In this document: positions 47,186 to 64,000 of the stretch, piece by piece
Position numbering within the stretch: the first letter of the stretch is position 1
Layout of the letters: each line of letters opens with the position of its first letter
NCBI RefSeq assembly: GCF_905475395.1
Contig: NC_058341.1
Coordinates: 69,819,501-69,883,500 of the forward strand
Origin: Chrysoperla carnea
Taxonomy: Eukaryota > Arthropoda > Insecta > Neuroptera > Chrysopidae
Reading direction: 5' to 3'
DNA: 64,000 nucleotides
Translations under genes and position numbers: made by a program
The notes under the pieces: generated by a model
What the model saw: only the letters and a program-made list of their open reading frames with translations
What the model was told of the DNA's origin: nothing
The model's database searches: none

Positions 47186-48352
47186 CCTTGTGGAAAATTT
47201 CTCTGTCAAAACTAAAAATAACTCCGAATAACAGTTCTGAAATTTTTTTTTTTTCTTAAAAAGTTTGAAAAAGTCTTGTAATAACTCGGAATAACTTTTA
47301 ATTTAACATATAAAAAGTCAGTAATAAAAATTTGTGCGGCTGTAAAAAGAATTATTTAGAGTTTTTATGACGTATTTATTTGCTCTGAAGAGAAACCAGA
47401 GTGATTGTAATTTTTTTGATAGTATATTTAAACATGACTTTGACATACCTCATGTGTGAGGATTTTATATGGAAATGTACAATCACACTGGTTTCTCTTC
47501 AGAACGAAGAAATCGTCCGCTCCCTGGTTTCTCTTCAAAGCGACTATATACTAGTCTAGAAGGTGAGCGGCAAAATATTGCAAGCATTTTCTGAAGGCTG
47601 ACTTTGTAATTTTTACGTTATATTGAGGTAGTAGAGAAATAGCCTCTCGTCAGTCAGCCGATTTCTGTAGCGTTTGGCGTAGAGGCGACTGTAACTTTAA
47701 AAAAAAACGGGCAAGTACGTTCTAAACTTTGAAAGTTTGTATAGTCATGAAGTACATTTCTGTAAGAGAGAGTGTCAGTCGCCGATTAAAGGTGACAAGT
47801 TTAACGCGTGACTAACACTCTCTGTTTCCAGCAATATGCCGACTGACTAAATTTTTTATGCTTATAATAATATTTTACAACAATACACAAGTTTTCAGAT
47901 TTTACAAAGTATTTGCACGTTTTTTGCTGAGTTAAAGCCGCCCCCGCGCCTAACGCAGAAGAAACCGGCTGACTGACAACAGGCTATTTCTCTGCTCTAT
48001 CAATATATAGTAAATATTATAAAATCAGCCTTTAGAAAATGCTTTGCAATTTTTGCAATTATCTCTCCTACTATAAGTCAGAAAAATTCTAAATAGCGCT
48101 TTTTACAGACGCACAAATTTTCATAAACAATTTTTTTAAACTATTAAGAATTCTTAGCAACTCTTTTAGTAAGTTAAATTGATTTTGAGTAACTATTCTG
48201 GAAAAGTTCGAAATCTTGGCATTACTTGGTCTTTATACGTCAAATTAAAAGTTATTCCGAGTTTATAAGACTTTTTCAAACTTTTTAAGTAAAAGTAAAA
48301 ATTTAAAAACTGTTCTGACTTTTATTCAGTTTTGACAGAAAAATTTTTCCAC
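47186..48352. mobile_element. Large fold-back element (1.17 kb)
   Basis: Long diverged arms face each other. CCCTTGTGGAAAATTTCTCT and CTGTCAAAACT on the left match CACAAGAG and AGTTTTGACAG on the right. TTAAAAAGTTTGAAAAAGTC matches GACTTTTTCAAACTTTTTAA. ACTCGGAATAACTTTTAATT matches AATTAAAAGTTATTCCGAGT. AGAGAAATAGCC matches GGCTATTTCTCT, and GTCAGTCAGCCG matches CGGCTGACTGAC. The centre (about 47700-47930) carries AGAGAGTGT and ACACTCTCT. No transposase. A smaller element is nested in the left arm. Confidence 0.8.
47385..47510. mobile_element. Small MITE nested in the fold-back left arm
   Basis: TCTGAAGAGAAACCAGAGTG (47384) is inverted as CACTGGTTTCTCTTCAGA (to about 47504). GATTGTA and TACAATC also pair inside. 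A third CCTGGTTTCTCTTCAAAGCG follows at about 47524. The right arm of the host element lacks this block. Confidence 0.65.
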
Positions 48353-48712
48353 AAGAGTGAGGTTAAATAATCTGAACGGAATATAGTTGATAAAAAAAAA
48401 ATACAGTCGAATTGAGAACCTCCTTTTTTTTTGGTTTGAAGTCGGTTAACAAATAACAATATAATAAATATCTATTTCATGTTTGCAGTCTGGCATGTGG
48501 GATAAGCCATTTTGATTTTCCAATTTTCACAATTGTGATCACCATGTTCAAAAACGAGTCAAATTTTTGGATCATTTTCCTTATTTAAATCCTTAATGTT
48601 TTGTATTAAGGCAGCCTTTTTGGATCCGCCATTTTGTACCTTCCCAATTTTCATATCAGAATCGTAATCAGCGGCCTTGAAGATCATGATCGTGAACCTT
48701 ATGATTGGCTAT

Positions 48713-48718
48713 TTTATT
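48713..48718 (-). terminator. Candidate poly(A) signal of the vanin-like gene
   Basis: AATAAA on the minus strand, about 200 nt past the stop codon at 48915. Confidence 0.35.
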
Positions 48719-48914
48719 CTACGTGCGCTTTTTAGTTTCTCTTACGTTTAAAATAGCAACTTCTCAATAACAGTTGTTATCATTATCATTGTGGATCCAT
48801 CATTTTGAATTCGGAAAAGTGAACTTTTCAAGGTTATAGATTTTGGATTAGCAAATGTATTTAAAAAAATCAAGTCGATTCGTCAATTCTGCCTCAAAAT
48901 CGGTATTCAGTATT

Positions 48915-63726
<14,812 letters not shown>

Positions 63727-64000
63727 AATTACTCTAATTACTAAGTATTCGCGTTTTTTACTTTAGGTAACAATTAATTATCTTAAACTCGAAAGAATAT
63801 TTCTTAAATTTTCATTCAATAAAACAATTATTCGTTCTGTTGGTTACGTCTATCTTTATGACGATTAATGAATGAATTAACTTCTTATGAATGAATATGT
63901 CTTTATGACGATTAATAACATTATAAGATTAAAATTAATGATTTTATGATTGCAACTTGTACCAGTTTTTTAGTAAGTTTTATAACATAAAATTATTTGC
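63727..64000. other. Upstream region of the vanin-like gene
   Basis: Presumed promoter/5' UTR on the minus strand. No convincing TATA or initiator is seen. A short direct repeat, TCTTTATGACGATTAAT, occurs at about 63853 and 63901. Confidence 0.3.

Overview
The window is AT-rich eukaryotic nuclear DNA from an arthropod, very probably an insect. Three things point that way: spliced genes with GT-AG introns, an insect-style vanin-like pantetheine hydrolase, and decayed RTE, Tigger/pogo and hAT elements. I see no bacterial gene structure, CRISPR array, rRNA or intact tRNA. The insect order cannot be settled by reading.

Two host genes are supported, and they converge. (1) On the + strand is an orphan class A (rhodopsin-like) GPCR. 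A short coding exon with TM1 (22353-22498) is joined in frame across a 19.5 kb intron to one large exon (41999-43865), giving a predicted 670 aa receptor. The upstream side of the coding exon looks like a splice acceptor (after 22024), so non-coding 5' exons probably lie further left. (2) On the - strand is a complete seven-exon vanin-like/biotinidase-family gene (63726 down to 48915, predicted 570 aa). It has a signal peptide, a full Glu-Lys-Cys nitrilase triad (E65, K167, C203) and a hydrophobic C-terminus. All six introns are GT-AG and phase-consistent.

The rest is intergenic or intronic DNA packed with short non-autonomous elements. Recurrent families include: a TTAAGG-ended composite MITE; a repeat beginning ATACCATG; a repeat beginning TACAGGGTG; a long palindromic family ending GGCGTAAAA; several single-copy fold-back elements; and two hAT-type MITEs with 8 bp target duplications. 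One of those hAT elements can be dated against an empty site elsewhere in the window. Larger remnants are an RTE-clade non-LTR retrotransposon in vanin intron 4, two 3' fragments of other non-LTR elements, a Tigger/pogo transposase N-terminus and a ZMYM1/hAT-like zinc-finger fragment.

Layout: 1-22 kb intergenic or 5' non-coding part of the GPCR gene, repeats only; 22-44 kb GPCR gene with a repeat-filled intron; 44-48.9 kb convergent spacer with a 1.2 kb fold-back element; 48.9-63.7 kb vanin-like gene with mobile elements in most introns. The two genes have no evident functional link. I found no clearly new multi-gene system. The most unusual structures are a tRNA-like head held inside a hairpin (10.1 kb) and the nested fold-back elements.
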